Shown in pieces: positions 42,262 to 50,786 of a DNA stretch of 64,000 nt. The notes under the pieces are model-generated. The model was given only the letters and a program-made list of their open reading frames with translations. It did no database searches and had not been told where the DNA came from. A program made the translations under genes and the position numbers. Origin of the DNA: Haloterrigena turkmenica DSM 5511. GTDB lineage: Archaea; Halobacteriota; Halobacteria; Halobacteriales; Natrialbaceae. Numbering within the stretch: position 1 is the first letter of the stretch; every line of letters starts with the position of its first letter. The DNA is taken from contig NC_013743.1 of the NCBI RefSeq assembly GCF_000025325.1, positions 1,426,001-1,490,000 on the forward strand, written 5' to 3'.

Positions 42262-44172
42262 TCATGAGAAGTCGGGCTGGCCGAGCTCCGAGCGGCGTTT
42301 GTGGGTGTTCTCGGGCTGAATGCGGTCGACGAACGCGCCCCACGCCTCGCCGTTGGGGAACCGCAGGTTGCCGTCGTCGTCCCAGGTGTAGCCCGCGCGC
42401 TCGAGGACGTTCCGGGCTTCCTCGACGTCGTAACTGTAGTCGGTCGTGTCGGCGTTGTGCCACTGGGTGAGCGACGAGATCGGGTTCTCGCCGGCCGGCA
42501 CCGTCGCCTGCCCGTCGAGGAAGTCGTCGACGAACCCCTGCGAGTCGACCGCTTTCGCCAGTGCGACGCGGAACTCCTTGTCCCTGATCGGCGGACAGGA
42601 GAACATGAGCTTCGTGTCGAGCGGCGCGTAGCTCCCGGTCGACAGCTTCTCGATCCCGTCCGTGTTGGCCGCCCGGTCGGCCTGCAGGGTCGAGAGGGTC
42701 GTCCCGATGGCGTCGATCGATCCGCTCTGGAGCGAGCCGATCAGCGCGTCGACGTTGCTCACGTTGATCCAGATGACGCTCTCGATGCCGGGGCCGCGCT
42801 CGGCCTGCTCGCCGAGGGCGTCGGCCCGCCAGTCGTCGTCGAACATCCAGTGGTCGTCGTTGCGCGTGGCCTCGAATCGGGTCCCCTGCTCCCAGTTCTC
42901 GAACTGGAAGGGGCCGGTGCCAACGGGGGCGTCCGGGTTGTGCTGCGACGGGTTGTCGACGTCCTCCCACCGGTGTTTCGGGAGGATGACGCTCCGGACG
43001 ACCCGTTGGGTCATGAACGAGGCGTCGGGGTTCGACAGCTCGAACCGGACCTCGTGGTCCCCGAGTACCTCGACGGACTCGATCGGCTCGTAGAACGGGA
43101 CCTGACTCGTGGAGGAGTACTCCTTGTACAGTTCGACGGTGAACTTCACGTCCTCGGCGGTGAACGCCTCGCCGTCGTGCCACTCGACGCCCTCGCGCAG
43201 CGTGAGTTCGACGGTCGTGTCGTCGACGAAATCGCCGCCGGTCGCCAGTGCGGGGGCCACGTCCAAATCGGGCGTCGCGTCGAATAACCCGTCGTAGATG
43301 AACGTAAGTCGATTGGCCTCCGCGCCGCCGGCGGCCCACGGCAGGTTCAGCGAGTTCATCGACGTGGTGACGCCCTTGACGTAGGTCCGGTTGTCCGTCT
43401 CGGGCTGGAGGTTGACCTCCGTCCAGACGAACGAGTCCATCGTCGGGCCGTTCCCCGGCGTCTCCACGTAGCCGGTCCATCGGTCCGTGTTCACCGCCGT
43501 GATGATCTCCGGGAAGAGCGTGATGAGCGCCCCGACGTCCTCGGCGAAGAGTTCCTGTGCCCGGTCGACGAGCTCCTCGCGTTCGGCCCGATCGGTCGTC
43601 TGGGCCTGCTCGGTGAGCACCTCCTGGAGTTCCGGATGGTAGTAGTTATCGTAGTTCGAGAGCGAGCCCTCGGTCCGCCGCATCAACAGCGGGTTCGGAT
43701 CGAGCCCCCGCTGCGGGTCCGGTCCGTGCGTACTCATCGAGACGATCGCCTCGAGTCCGCGCGTTTCCCAGCTCTGGGCGTACAGCTGATTCAGCGGACG
43801 GTCGTTGAGTTCGACGGCGATACCCAAATCGCCGAGCCCCCGCTTGACCATCAACGCGTGTTCGCGCATCCACGGGTCGTCCTCGCTCGAGAACTCGACG
43901 GGGAACCGATCGAGCACCGCACCGGCCGTCGCGCTGTACTCCAGTGGCGGCGAGTCGGCGTCGATCGTCTCCCACTCGCGCCAGTACTGCGTCTCGACCG
44001 TTTCCGGTACCCCATCGGGCGCGTCCGGCTCGAGGCTGGTGCCGCGACTGCCGCTACAGCCCGCGAGCACGCTCGTCCCGAGCGCCGCGGCGGCCGTGGC
44101 GACGTAGCCGCGTCGCGTGAGTCGGTCACCTCCCTCGGTGGCCGATCCATCATGATTTTCTTTGGTCGTCAT
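42262..44172 (-). CDS. Peptide-type ABC substrate-binding protein with circularly permuted lobes
   Basis: A 636-aa exported lipoprotein: RRGYVATAAAALGTSVLAGC is a Tat-type signal with lipobox Cys at 39. The family (SBP_bac_5) normally runs from an N-terminal lobe with Y-x-G-L and V-x-F-H-D-G, to a C-terminal lobe. Here residues about 60-260 (LGDLGIAVELNDRPL; YYHPELQEVLTEQAQTTDRAEREELVDRAQELFAEDV) look like the usual C-terminal end. What normally stands at the N-terminus (LTFIYDGLFDATPDL, VEWHDGEAFTAEDVKFT) only begins near residue 280, and the protein stops shortly after EEARNVLERAGYTWDDDG. It is the first gene of the transporter set. The ligand is unknown. Confidence 0.85.
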   Translation of the reverse strand: MTTKENHDGSATEGGDRLTRRGYVATAAAALGTSVLAGCSGSRGTSLEPDAPDGVPETVETQYWREWETIDADSPPLEYSATAGAVLDRFPVEFSSEDDPWMREHALMVKRGLGDLGIAVELNDRPLNQLYAQSWETRGLEAIVSMSTHGPDPQRGLDPNPLLMRRTEGSLSNYDNYYHPELQEVLTEQAQTTDRAEREELVDRAQELFAEDVGALITLFPEIITAVNTDRWTGYVETPGNGPTMDSFVWTEVNLQPETDNRTYVKGVTTSMNSLNLPWAAGGAEANRLTFIYDGLFDATPDLDVAPALATGGDFVDDTTVELTLREGVEWHDGEAFTAEDVKFTVELYKEYSSTSQVPFYEPIESVEVLGDHEVRFELSNPDASFMTQRVVRSVILPKHRWEDVDNPSQHNPDAPVGTGPFQFENWEQGTRFEATRNDDHWMFDDDWRADALGEQAERGPGIESVIWINVSNVDALIGSLQSGSIDAIGTTLSTLQADRAANTDGIEKLSTGSYAPLDTKLMFSCPPIRDKEFRVALAKAVDSQGFVDDFLDGQATVPAGENPISSLTQWHNADTTDYSYDVEEARNVLERAGYTWDDDGNLRFPNGEAWGAFVDRIQPENTHKRRSELGQPDFS

Positions 44173-44297
44173 CCACCCCCACGTTACGGACTAACTAGGT
44201 TCGGTTTACTCCCTATCGGCCTCGATAGCTATCGTTCTTTAAGTCAGGTCGTCTATATCAGGCCGATGTAATAAATGGTTGACACCAGAAAGGGGCC

Positions 44298-44948
44298 TCA
44301 CTCTCGCGGACCGTAGATGAGTTCGAGGAGGGTTCGCTCCGCGGTCCGTAATCGTTCGCTCGCCGTCGACTGCGCGATCTCGAGTTCGTCGGCGAGTTCG
44401 GTCGCCGACGTCTCTCGCGGGATGTCGAAGTAGCCGTTCTCGTAAGCCGTCTCGAGGACTGCCAACTGCTCGTCGGTGAGCTTCGAGACGAGGACTTCGG
44501 TCAATCGTCCGCTGTCGAGCGGTTCGCCGGGGTCCTCGTTCTGGGTGACCGACAGCAGTTCGAACTCGCCGAGGGTCTCCTGGACCTCGTCGGCCATCGC
44601 CCGGAACTGATCCCAGTCGCGGGTCGTCACCACGGCCTCGAAATCGTCGTTCTGGAGGACGATCCGGTTCGGAATCGCCTCCTGTCGCAGGACGAGACTC
44701 AGGATGAACGGATACGATTCGTTGGCCAGGATCGTCAGCCGGCGAATCTCGAGGTCGTCCGACGCGGTCGGGATCTCGCTATCGTAGAACAGCGACACGC
44801 CGGAGATCTCCTCGACGACGGCTTCCGGATCGAACTCGGCGTTCGACGTGACGGTCAGAGACTCGATCCACGTCCCGTCTTCGACGTAGAACGCGTTGTC
44901 GAGCTCGATGCTCCGGACGTCGTCCAGCTCCCGCCGGAGCTTTGCCAT
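44298..44948 (-). CDS. HTH_10 (bacterio-opsin activator type) transcription regulator
   Basis: A 216-aa protein with a sensor-like N-terminal part and a C-terminal HTH_10 domain: LTDEQLAVLETAYENGYFDIPRETSATELADELEIAQSTASERLRTAERTLLELIYG (about residues 158-214). This is a classic haloarchaeal layout. The start is ATG 44948, or GTG 44951. In-frame upstream codons (ILRIEFTTAPTGV) look coding but have no start codon before a stop. It is transcribed in the same direction as the transporter set and 125 bp upstream of the binding protein, so it may be its regulator. Confidence 0.82.
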   Translation of the reverse strand: MAKLRRELDDVRSIELDNAFYVEDGTWIESLTVTSNAEFDPEAVVEEISGVSLFYDSEIPTASDDLEIRRLTILANESYPFILSLVLRQEAIPNRIVLQNDDFEAVVTTRDWDQFRAMADEVQETLGEFELLSVTQNEDPGEPLDSGRLTEVLVSKLTDEQLAVLETAYENGYFDIPRETSATELADELEIAQSTASERLRTAERTLLELIYGPRE

Positions 44949-45055
44949 CACGCCAGTCGGCGCCGTCGTGAACTCGATGCGTAGAATTGGCGACCCTCCC
45001 TACGGGGAAGAGTCCGACCCGTTCATATATACCTCACGCTTATCGCGATCGGTTG

Positions 45056-46543
45056 TCAGCCCACTAACGGCCAGTAGACGAGCCACGAGGCGGCGGCGAC
45101 ACCGACGGCGAGCATCATCGTCACGAGGCCAAAGGAGGCGACATCGCGGTGCGACAGCGGTCCGCGGTCCATCGACACCAGCACCGCGGTCGTGTTGAAC
45201 GGGAGAATCGTCGTCGAGCCGACGACCAGCAACACGGTCAGCGCCAGATACAATCGGTTGACGTCGAAGACGGCCGCGAGCTCGAGGACGATCGGCAGCG
45301 CGACCACGATCGCCGCCGAGCCGGTCGAGAACAGAATCCGAATTCCGACGGCCAGGGCGATCAACACCGCGACGAGCTGCCACTGGGCGAGCGCCGCGAA
45401 CGGGATCCACCGCGTGAGGGCGTCGACGATCGCCACGATGGCGCCGGTCGTCTCCAACACGTCGAGAATCGACAACATCGCGCCGACGAGGAAGATGATC
45501 CCCCAGTTGACCCCCGCGATATCGTCGGCCGTGATGATGCCGACCTGAGGTAGCGAGAGCACGACGACCGCGGCGACCGCCGGGAGCACCGTGGGAATCC
45601 CGACGAACGAGCCGCCGATCCAGCCCGCGATGGCGCCCAGAAGGACGAGCGCGACGAGACGCTGGTCTCGAGTCAGCGAGGGCGATCCGTCGCCGTCCGT
45701 CTCCAGTTGCGGTTCGTCGACATCTGTCCTCGGTTCGGTCCCCTCCCCGTCCGCCTCGAGTCGCGTCCCGGCGGTTGCGCCGAGCGTCGTCTCGCCGTCG
45801 ACAGCCGCGAACAGGCCCGCACAGAGCGTCGCCGCCGCGTACAGGGCGATCGTCGGCGGCAGCATCAACACGGCCCAGTCGACCCAGGTGATCGGCCGCA
45901 CCGAGGTCGCGATAATCTCGGAGGTGACCAGCGCCATGCCGCCGCCGGTCATCAGCGCCATCGACCCGATCGGGTTGACGTGACCGAGGACGAGAAACGC
46001 CCCGGTTTCGAAGCCGTCGTCGCCCGCGCCGAACGCGGCCGCGAGCCGCTTCACGATCGGGATGAACGTTACCGCGCGCGCCATCGCCGACGGCATCACC
46101 AGCGCCAGCGCGAGGACGCTCCCGGCGACCGAGCGCAACGCGCGCCGCGGCGTGCTCTCCGCCGTCAGCAGTCGGCGCGCCAGCCGCCGGTCGAGACCGA
46201 CGCTCGTCGTCGCGTCGCCGAGCAGCAACAGGAGCAGCAAGAAGAAGACGAGCGTTGACGTAAAGCCCGTCGCGGCCGCGTCGAACGAATCGACCGTCTC
46301 CAGCGCGAACAGTAACGTGACGCTGAGCACGCTCGAGACGACGTACGGAATCGGACGCGTCAGCCACAGGACGAGCGCCGACGCGAAGACCGCCAGCGCG
46401 CGTTGTCCCGCGACGGTCACCGCCGCCGGAGGAGGAACCATCGTCCCGACCGCGAGGATGGCAGCGGCCGCGAGCAGCCCCAGGAATTGCCGCGACGTGA
46501 GCGTCGTCTCCGTCCCTGCCCGCGCATCGTCCCGATCAGCCAT
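45056..46543 (-). CDS. SLC13/DASS family anion transporter
   Basis: A 495-aa membrane protein with a dozen or so hydrophobic segments, of the divalent anion:Na+ symporter type. TRPIPYVVSSVLSV (near 62-75), GHVNPIGSMALMTGGGMALVTSEII (about 187-211) and STTILPFNTTAVL in the second half correspond to the SNT-like hairpin motifs that bind Na+ and substrate. A long acidic loop (about residues 255-280) lies between the halves. Substrates may be dicarboxylates, sulfate or phosphate. The start is ATG 46543 (MADRDDARAG). Confidence 0.86.
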   Translation of the reverse strand: MADRDDARAGTETTLTSRQFLGLLAAAAILAVGTMVPPPAAVTVAGQRALAVFASALVLWLTRPIPYVVSSVLSVTLLFALETVDSFDAAATGFTSTLVFFLLLLLLLGDATTSVGLDRRLARRLLTAESTPRRALRSVAGSVLALALVMPSAMARAVTFIPIVKRLAAAFGAGDDGFETGAFLVLGHVNPIGSMALMTGGGMALVTSEIIATSVRPITWVDWAVLMLPPTIALYAAATLCAGLFAAVDGETTLGATAGTRLEADGEGTEPRTDVDEPQLETDGDGSPSLTRDQRLVALVLLGAIAGWIGGSFVGIPTVLPAVAAVVVLSLPQVGIITADDIAGVNWGIIFLVGAMLSILDVLETTGAIVAIVDALTRWIPFAALAQWQLVAVLIALAVGIRILFSTGSAAIVVALPIVLELAAVFDVNRLYLALTVLLVVGSTTILPFNTTAVLVSMDRGPLSHRDVASFGLVTMMLAVGVAAASWLVYWPLVG

Positions 46544-46716
46544 TACCAGCACCGTCGTCGGTTCCGGTGAAGAAGCTGGTGACACCGCGGTCGAGAACGA
46601 AGCGGGACAGCGTTGCCGCTAGAAACGAGTCGTTACCGGGTCGGAGCGGACGCGAGCACTACGAATGAGCCCGAGGGAGCCAGCCCAGGGTGTCACCCCC
46701 GACCGCTACCGCGCCG

Positions 46717-47109
46717 TCACGCCTCGTCTCGAGTGCGCTCGGCTTCCGCCCGCGCCTGCTCGATCTTCTCGTCTAACTTCTTCGTCACGGTGTATTTGAA
46801 CTCGTCGGGCATCTGGCCGTAGTTGATTTCGACGGTCAGCATGGCGTCGCAGCCGTCGACGATCTCGGGCGCCCAGCTTCCCTGCGCGAGTTTCGACTCC
46901 TCGGTGACTACGGCTTCGCCGTCCTCGACGTCGATGAACGCCGTCACCGTGTTCCAGATGGAGGGGTTGCTCGTGGTCGCCTCGTCGAACAGGCCCTCGA
47001 GTCGCGAGTCCCGGAGCTCTTCGGTCGCGACCTCCTCGCGTAACGCCTCGAGGGCGTCGGCCAGCGCCTCGTACTCCGCCGCCGGTCGCTCGGAATCGTC
47101 GAGGATCAT
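46717..47109 (-). CDS. Conserved haloarchaeal hypothetical protein
   Basis: A 130-aa acidic protein. It has a helical N-terminal third (YEALADALEALREEVATEELRDSRLEGLFDEA), a central strand region (NTVTAFIDVEDGEAVVTEESKLAQG) and a C-terminal helix with basic/acidic alternation (YTVTKKLDEKIEQARAEAERTRDE). No catalytic motif is obvious. I recognise the general type as a haloarchaeal conserved protein but not a family name. The start is ATG 47109; a GTG three codons upstream is possible. Confidence 0.7.
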   Translation of the reverse strand: MILDDSERPAAEYEALADALEALREEVATEELRDSRLEGLFDEATTSNPSIWNTVTAFIDVEDGEAVVTEESKLAQGSWAPEIVDGCDAMLTVEINYGQMPDEFKYTVTKKLDEKIEQARAEAERTRDEA

Positions 47110-47347
47110 CGTCCCCACCTCGCGTGGTCGTGTGGATGCATCTTAGCTAGCATTGTGGCTGGACGACCAAGTCTTCCACGTTACGCGGCGTTCGCGATCC
47201 CGGTCGCGGCCGCCGCTGACCGATGTCGAAGGGGGCGCGTCGACGGCGGACGGCTAACTGCTGTCTTCGATAAGAGTATCCGGTCGATACGCGCGACTAT
47301 CGGTACCGGTGGCGGCTCGTTCCGCGTCGCACCCCCGCTCGCGGTCG

Positions 47348-47539
47348 TCAGCCAGTGTTCGGATCCGGCGGCGACTCCCCCTCGGAGTCGTCGGCGACCT
47401 CGAAGCGCGTCGCGCCACAGGAGCACCCCTCTTGGCCGATGACGCGAATCGTCCCGTCGGGCCACTGTCGGGCCGCGTAGACGGATCCGCACTCTTCGCA
47501 CACTGCCATAACCCGCGTTACGTCGTCTTTGTGAGCCAT
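47348..47539 (-). CDS. Small zinc-ribbon protein
   Basis: A 63-aa protein with four cysteines arranged as a zinc ribbon: CEEC (Cys14, Cys17) and CSC (Cys39, Cys41), with VYAARQWPDGTIRVIGQEG between them. Small zinc-finger proteins are numerous in haloarchaea and often affect biofilm, stress or expression. No partner is adjacent. The start is ATG 47539. Confidence 0.72.
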   Translation of the reverse strand: MAHKDDVTRVMAVCEECGSVYAARQWPDGTIRVIGQEGCSCGATRFEVADDSEGESPPDPNTG

Positions 47540-48203
47540 CCCCGAGACGACAGAACGCAGATTGCGCGAATTAAACTTGCTACTTGGAAAATCACAGTCA
47601 ACTACAAGTAATCACCTCGGAATTCGATAAAGATCACCGAACGAGTTTTCTCAACATTCGTTTCGATGAGAGCGAAACGAACGAAAGGGCCAGCGCCGTT
47701 CCGATCAGTAAACCCGGATCCCGTCTGCCGGTCTCGAATCGCCGGATCCGATTTGCTGCCAGCCTAACGCCGTCGCGATCGCAGCCCAACCGTCGGGTTT
47801 CGCTACGTCAGAGAATCGCTGGCAGTACCGAACGACGGTACTATCGTCACGGCGATACAATCAGGAACGCCGTACAGGACCCTGAAGAGTCGTTCTGTTG
47901 GATTTAGTGACAACCTATTTATTATTGGTCCGCTGGACGGGGCACCCGTGACGATGATCGACCAATGGTGGGGTTCCACGCGGGTGGCGTACCGGAGATC
48001 GGCTATCGTAGCATCGCGGCTCGGTCAACGCGGGCGGAACGGACGGCGGTCTCTCGGACGCGAGGCGTTCCGTTGGGGGGCGATTGGCGCCTCGAGCCCC
48101 GGCCGGCGATCCGTCCGCCGGGGTCGCGCCGTTCGACCCCTATCGGCCGTCGCTGCGAGCATCGTCGCTCAGGTGCGTGCGCGTTCAGAGCGAGGCGCCG
48201 ACG
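47540..48203. other. 664-bp intergenic region
   Basis: No gene can be supported: the longer open frames are Arg/Ser-rich and lack family features. CCTATTTATTATTGG near 47913-47927 is a good TATA-like element and could start the HalOD1 transcript with a long leader. No repeats stand out. Confidence 0.6.
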
Positions 48204-48524
48204 ATGGATAACAGCCGGTCGCGGTCCCGCTGGGACCCGCCCTCCCGTCGGACGGAAGACGAGATCATCGTAGACGTCGTCCAAGCGCTGGCCACCGCGG
48301 ATCGACTCGACCTGGACGAAGTCGAGTACACGCTCTACGAGTACATCAACCCGGCCGTCCTGACCGAACTCGCCGCCCACGATGGCGGTAGCTGGAAGTT
48401 CACGTTCGAAATCGCCGACCACGAGGTGACGCTCACCAGCGACGGCCGGCTCTTCGTCGACGGCGTTCTCTGCCGGGATGACCTGGCGCTCCAACGGTCC
48501 TCGTCGACGCCAGCTTACGGGTGA
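48204..48524 (+). CDS. HalOD1 output domain protein
   Basis: A 106-aa protein that is almost entirely a HalOD1 domain, found alone or at the end of haloarchaeal signalling proteins. The pattern IIVDVVQALATADRLDLDEVEYTLYEYINPAVLTEL, then GSWKFTFEIADHEVTLTSDGRLFVDG, is characteristic. It is probably an output or regulatory module of unknown mechanism. ATG 48204 is the first in-frame start before the domain. Confidence 0.85.
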   Translation: MDNSRSRSRWDPPSRRTEDEIIVDVVQALATADRLDLDEVEYTLYEYINPAVLTELAAHDGGSWKFTFEIADHEVTLTSDGRLFVDGVLCRDDLALQRSSSTPAYG

Positions 48525-48588
48525 GCGTCGATTGCCCGCTCCCGGTCAGTCGCACCGGTCGCGATCGATACCCCTGCCGTCCCCGCGG

Positions 48589-48735
48589 TCACAGCAACAG
48601 CGAGACGACCGCGAGGACGACGAACACCAGCACGAGCCACTTCGCGATGGTCATCGACAGCCCGGCGACGCCGCCCGCACCGAGCGCACCGGCGATGATC
48701 GCGATCACGAAGAACAGCAGTGCGAGTTCTAACAT
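48589..48735 (-). CDS. DUF1328-like small membrane protein
   Basis: A 48-aa protein nearly all hydrophobic, with two membrane segments ([42 protein letters not shown]) and the [11 protein letters not shown] turn of DUF1328/YtjA proteins. Such proteins often accompany stress responses. It ends 64 bp from the convergent HalOD1 gene. The start is ATG 48735. Confidence 0.85.
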   Translation of the reverse strand: MLELALLFFVIAIIAGALGAGGVAGLSMTIAKWLVLVFVVLAVVSLLL

Positions 48736-49067
48736 ATCTCTACAGAGGGCTGTTTGATGGATATGGATTCGGCCTTCGTACGCCGTCCACACCGGGGTAG
48801 CGCCGTCGCGGCGATATCTCTTGTCGACCGCCGCAACCGTTCGGTCGACTCGACTTACAGGTGATCCTGACTCGAGTCGAGTGCCCCGAACCGAGAGGGG
48901 GAACAGCTTCAGCCGGCCGGCGCCGCCTACAGCCGACGCTCGAGTCCGGACGCAGACGTAACAGTGGAAAATCAACCCTCGAGAACTCGAATACCGTCGA
49001 CCTCAGCCTCGTCGAAATCGTCCCGGCGTCCCGAACGCGTTCGCGTCGATCCGGTAGTCGGCGAGCG
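48736..49067. other. 332-bp intergenic region
   Basis: Nothing convincing is present. Open frames on both strands are short and arginine-rich. The region presumably contains the promoter of the DUF1328-like gene at its left end and the terminator region of the winged-helix gene at its right end. Confidence 0.5.
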
Positions 49068-49454
49068 TTACTCGTTGAGGTGGGAGCGGTATCCCTTCGG
49101 CTCGAACCCGCGCCGGCAGACGACTCGTTTGCGACCGACGGTGATCGCACTGACCTGCCCCTCGTCCTCCATGCGGTCGATGACCTCCTCGAGGTGCTCG
49201 TCCGACCAGCCGGTCTCCTGGCGGACGGTCGATCGATCGACGCGGCCGCCGCGTTTGACGAGCAGTCTGAGAATCTTGTCCTCGTCGGGGAGGTCGTGTT
49301 CGTCGACCCCGTACTCGATCTCCTCGGCGTAACTCAGTGTTTCGTCCTCGCTGTCGTCCGATTCCTCGCCCGTCGTCTCGCCGTCTTCCGTCTCGCCTGT
49401 CGAACCGCTCGACCAGAGCGAGGAAAGACGGGTCCAGAGTGCGTTGAATACCAT
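49068..49454 (-). CDS. Winged-helix DNA-binding protein with acidic N-terminal region
   Basis: A 128-aa protein. Residues 15-55 are low-complexity and very acidic (SSGSTGETEDGETTGEESDDSEDE). Residues about 57-110 form a MarR-like winged helix: EDKILRLLVKRGGRVDRSTVRQETGWSDEHLEEVIDRMEDEGQVSAITVGRKRVV, followed by CRRGFEPKGYRSHLNE. It fits haloarchaeal helix-turn-helix proteins of the DUF7343-like type. The first residues (MVFNALWTRLSSLWSS) are amphipathic and may touch the membrane. Confidence 0.75.
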   Translation of the reverse strand: MVFNALWTRLSSLWSSGSTGETEDGETTGEESDDSEDETLSYAEEIEYGVDEHDLPDEDKILRLLVKRGGRVDRSTVRQETGWSDEHLEEVIDRMEDEGQVSAITVGRKRVVCRRGFEPKGYRSHLNE

Positions 49455-49900
49455 CCGTTGATCACCCTCCGTGGTCGCTAGTTGTGTCCGTTAGATACCG
49501 ATCTACCTTGCTTTTGTGTTTCATTTGGTACCTATCTCTGTAGCTGCTAATTATGGTCTGACTATCGTAACGCCGCGGTCGGCGAATAGCACGGGCCTTG
49601 CGACCCGCAAGTCGATTATCTCGTCATCGAGCAGACACGCGGTCTCGCCGCGACGCGACGTCACAGCGGACCACGCGCGCAGTGGCCGTTTCGGGCACGC
49701 TCGAGGGCCACAGCTGTCGTCCAGCGTTCGACCTCGGCCCTCGCCATGACTGATCGTTCACCATCCCGATACAAATCAGTTCGGTAGCGGTCGGCAACGG
49801 CCGCGTTCCCCTTCTGATGACGACGGCGCCGGTCGTCGCGTCGCCGTATCGCACGGCCGACCCGGTAGATCACGTCGATCATTCGCCGGTTTCGGACCGA
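49455..49900. other. 446-bp intergenic region
   Basis: No supported gene. The left 120 bp are AT-rich with TTGCTTTTGTG and GCTAATTATGG and probably hold the promoter of the winged-helix gene. The rest shows no repeat or coding signature. Confidence 0.55.
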
Positions 49901-50707
49901 TTATCGCTCCGTCGGGCCGACGGTCTCCGAGTACGCGTCGGCCAGCGCCGACAGCCCCTCGTGGCGGTTCGTCGAGTGCGGGGCGGTCAACGGCGAGACG
50001 CTGATCCGTCCCTCGACGACCGCGCGGCGGTCCGTCCCGTCCGGATCCGGCAGCGTCTCGGGGTCCATCCGCTCCCAGACGCGGTCCTTGAGGTGGACGC
50101 GACCGCCGTCGCGCTCGGCGTCCATCTCGTAGCGCTTCGAGGGGCGGGTGACCTCGAGCGGCGCCGGGTCGCCGTCGGCCAGCGGGACGTTGACGTTGAG
50201 GTAGGCCGCGTGATCGAAGACGCCCGCCTCGAGGGCGTTCTCGACCAGATAGGAGGTCACGCGCGTCGCCTCGGCGAAGTCCTCGGGATGCAGGTCGATC
50301 TCGCTCAGCGGCCCTCGTTCGGGCGGGACGTACATCGAGGTCGCGATGGCGGGGACGTCGAAGAACGCGGCCTCGACGGCGGCGCTGATCGTTCCCGAGC
50401 GCCCGAGGACGTACTCGCCCAGATTCGCGCCCTCGTTACAGCCGGCGACGACGATATCGGGGAACGGCCCGAGTTCGGCCAGCCCGGCGACGACGCAGTC
50501 CGAGGGGGTGCCGTGGACGGCGTACCCCAGCTCGCGGTCGTCGACGTCGACCTCGTGGGACATCGAGCGGCCGCAGGCGCTCTGGTCGGTCGCGGGGGCG
50601 ACGACGGTCACGTTACCCAGCTCCGAGAGGGCGTCGTACAGCGCCCGGATCCCGGTGCTGTCGATCCCGTCGTCGTTGGTCAACAGGATCTCGAGGGGGT
50701 CGCTCAT
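49901..50707 (-). CDS. surE: 5'-nucleotidase / survival protein SurE
   Basis: A 268-aa phosphatase acting on nucleoside monophosphates. The metal motif LLTNDDGIDSTGI is at residues 8-20; ATDQSACGRSMS (39-50), HGTPSDCVV (65-73), VAGCNEGANLGEYVLGRSGTISAA (88-111) and VNVNVP-like strands follow. Active-site residues are complete. A little longer than bacterial SurE because of C-terminal acidic extension. It is in the same orientation as, and 80 bp downstream of, the methyltransferase gene. Confidence 0.94.
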   Translation of the reverse strand: MSDPLEILLTNDDGIDSTGIRALYDALSELGNVTVVAPATDQSACGRSMSHEVDVDDRELGYAVHGTPSDCVVAGLAELGPFPDIVVAGCNEGANLGEYVLGRSGTISAAVEAAFFDVPAIATSMYVPPERGPLSEIDLHPEDFAEATRVTSYLVENALEAGVFDHAAYLNVNVPLADGDPAPLEVTRPSKRYEMDAERDGGRVHLKDRVWERMDPETLPDPDGTDRRAVVEGRISVSPLTAPHSTNRHEGLSALADAYSETVGPTER

Positions 50708-50786
50708 ATCCGTCGGGTCGGAGGCCGGGGCGAAAAGCCCACCGCTTCAGCAGGTCGTATGGCGGGCCGGTTCCGGGGCCGATCGC

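Noticed and set aside
47948-48211. 87-codon frame upstream of the HalOD1 gene
   Set aside because: Arg/Ser-rich composition without domain or conserved pattern; it overlaps the HalOD1 start in another frame.
49516-49749. 77-codon frame between the winged-helix gene and surE
   Set aside because: Low-complexity Ser/Arg composition and no recognisable feature; probably chance.
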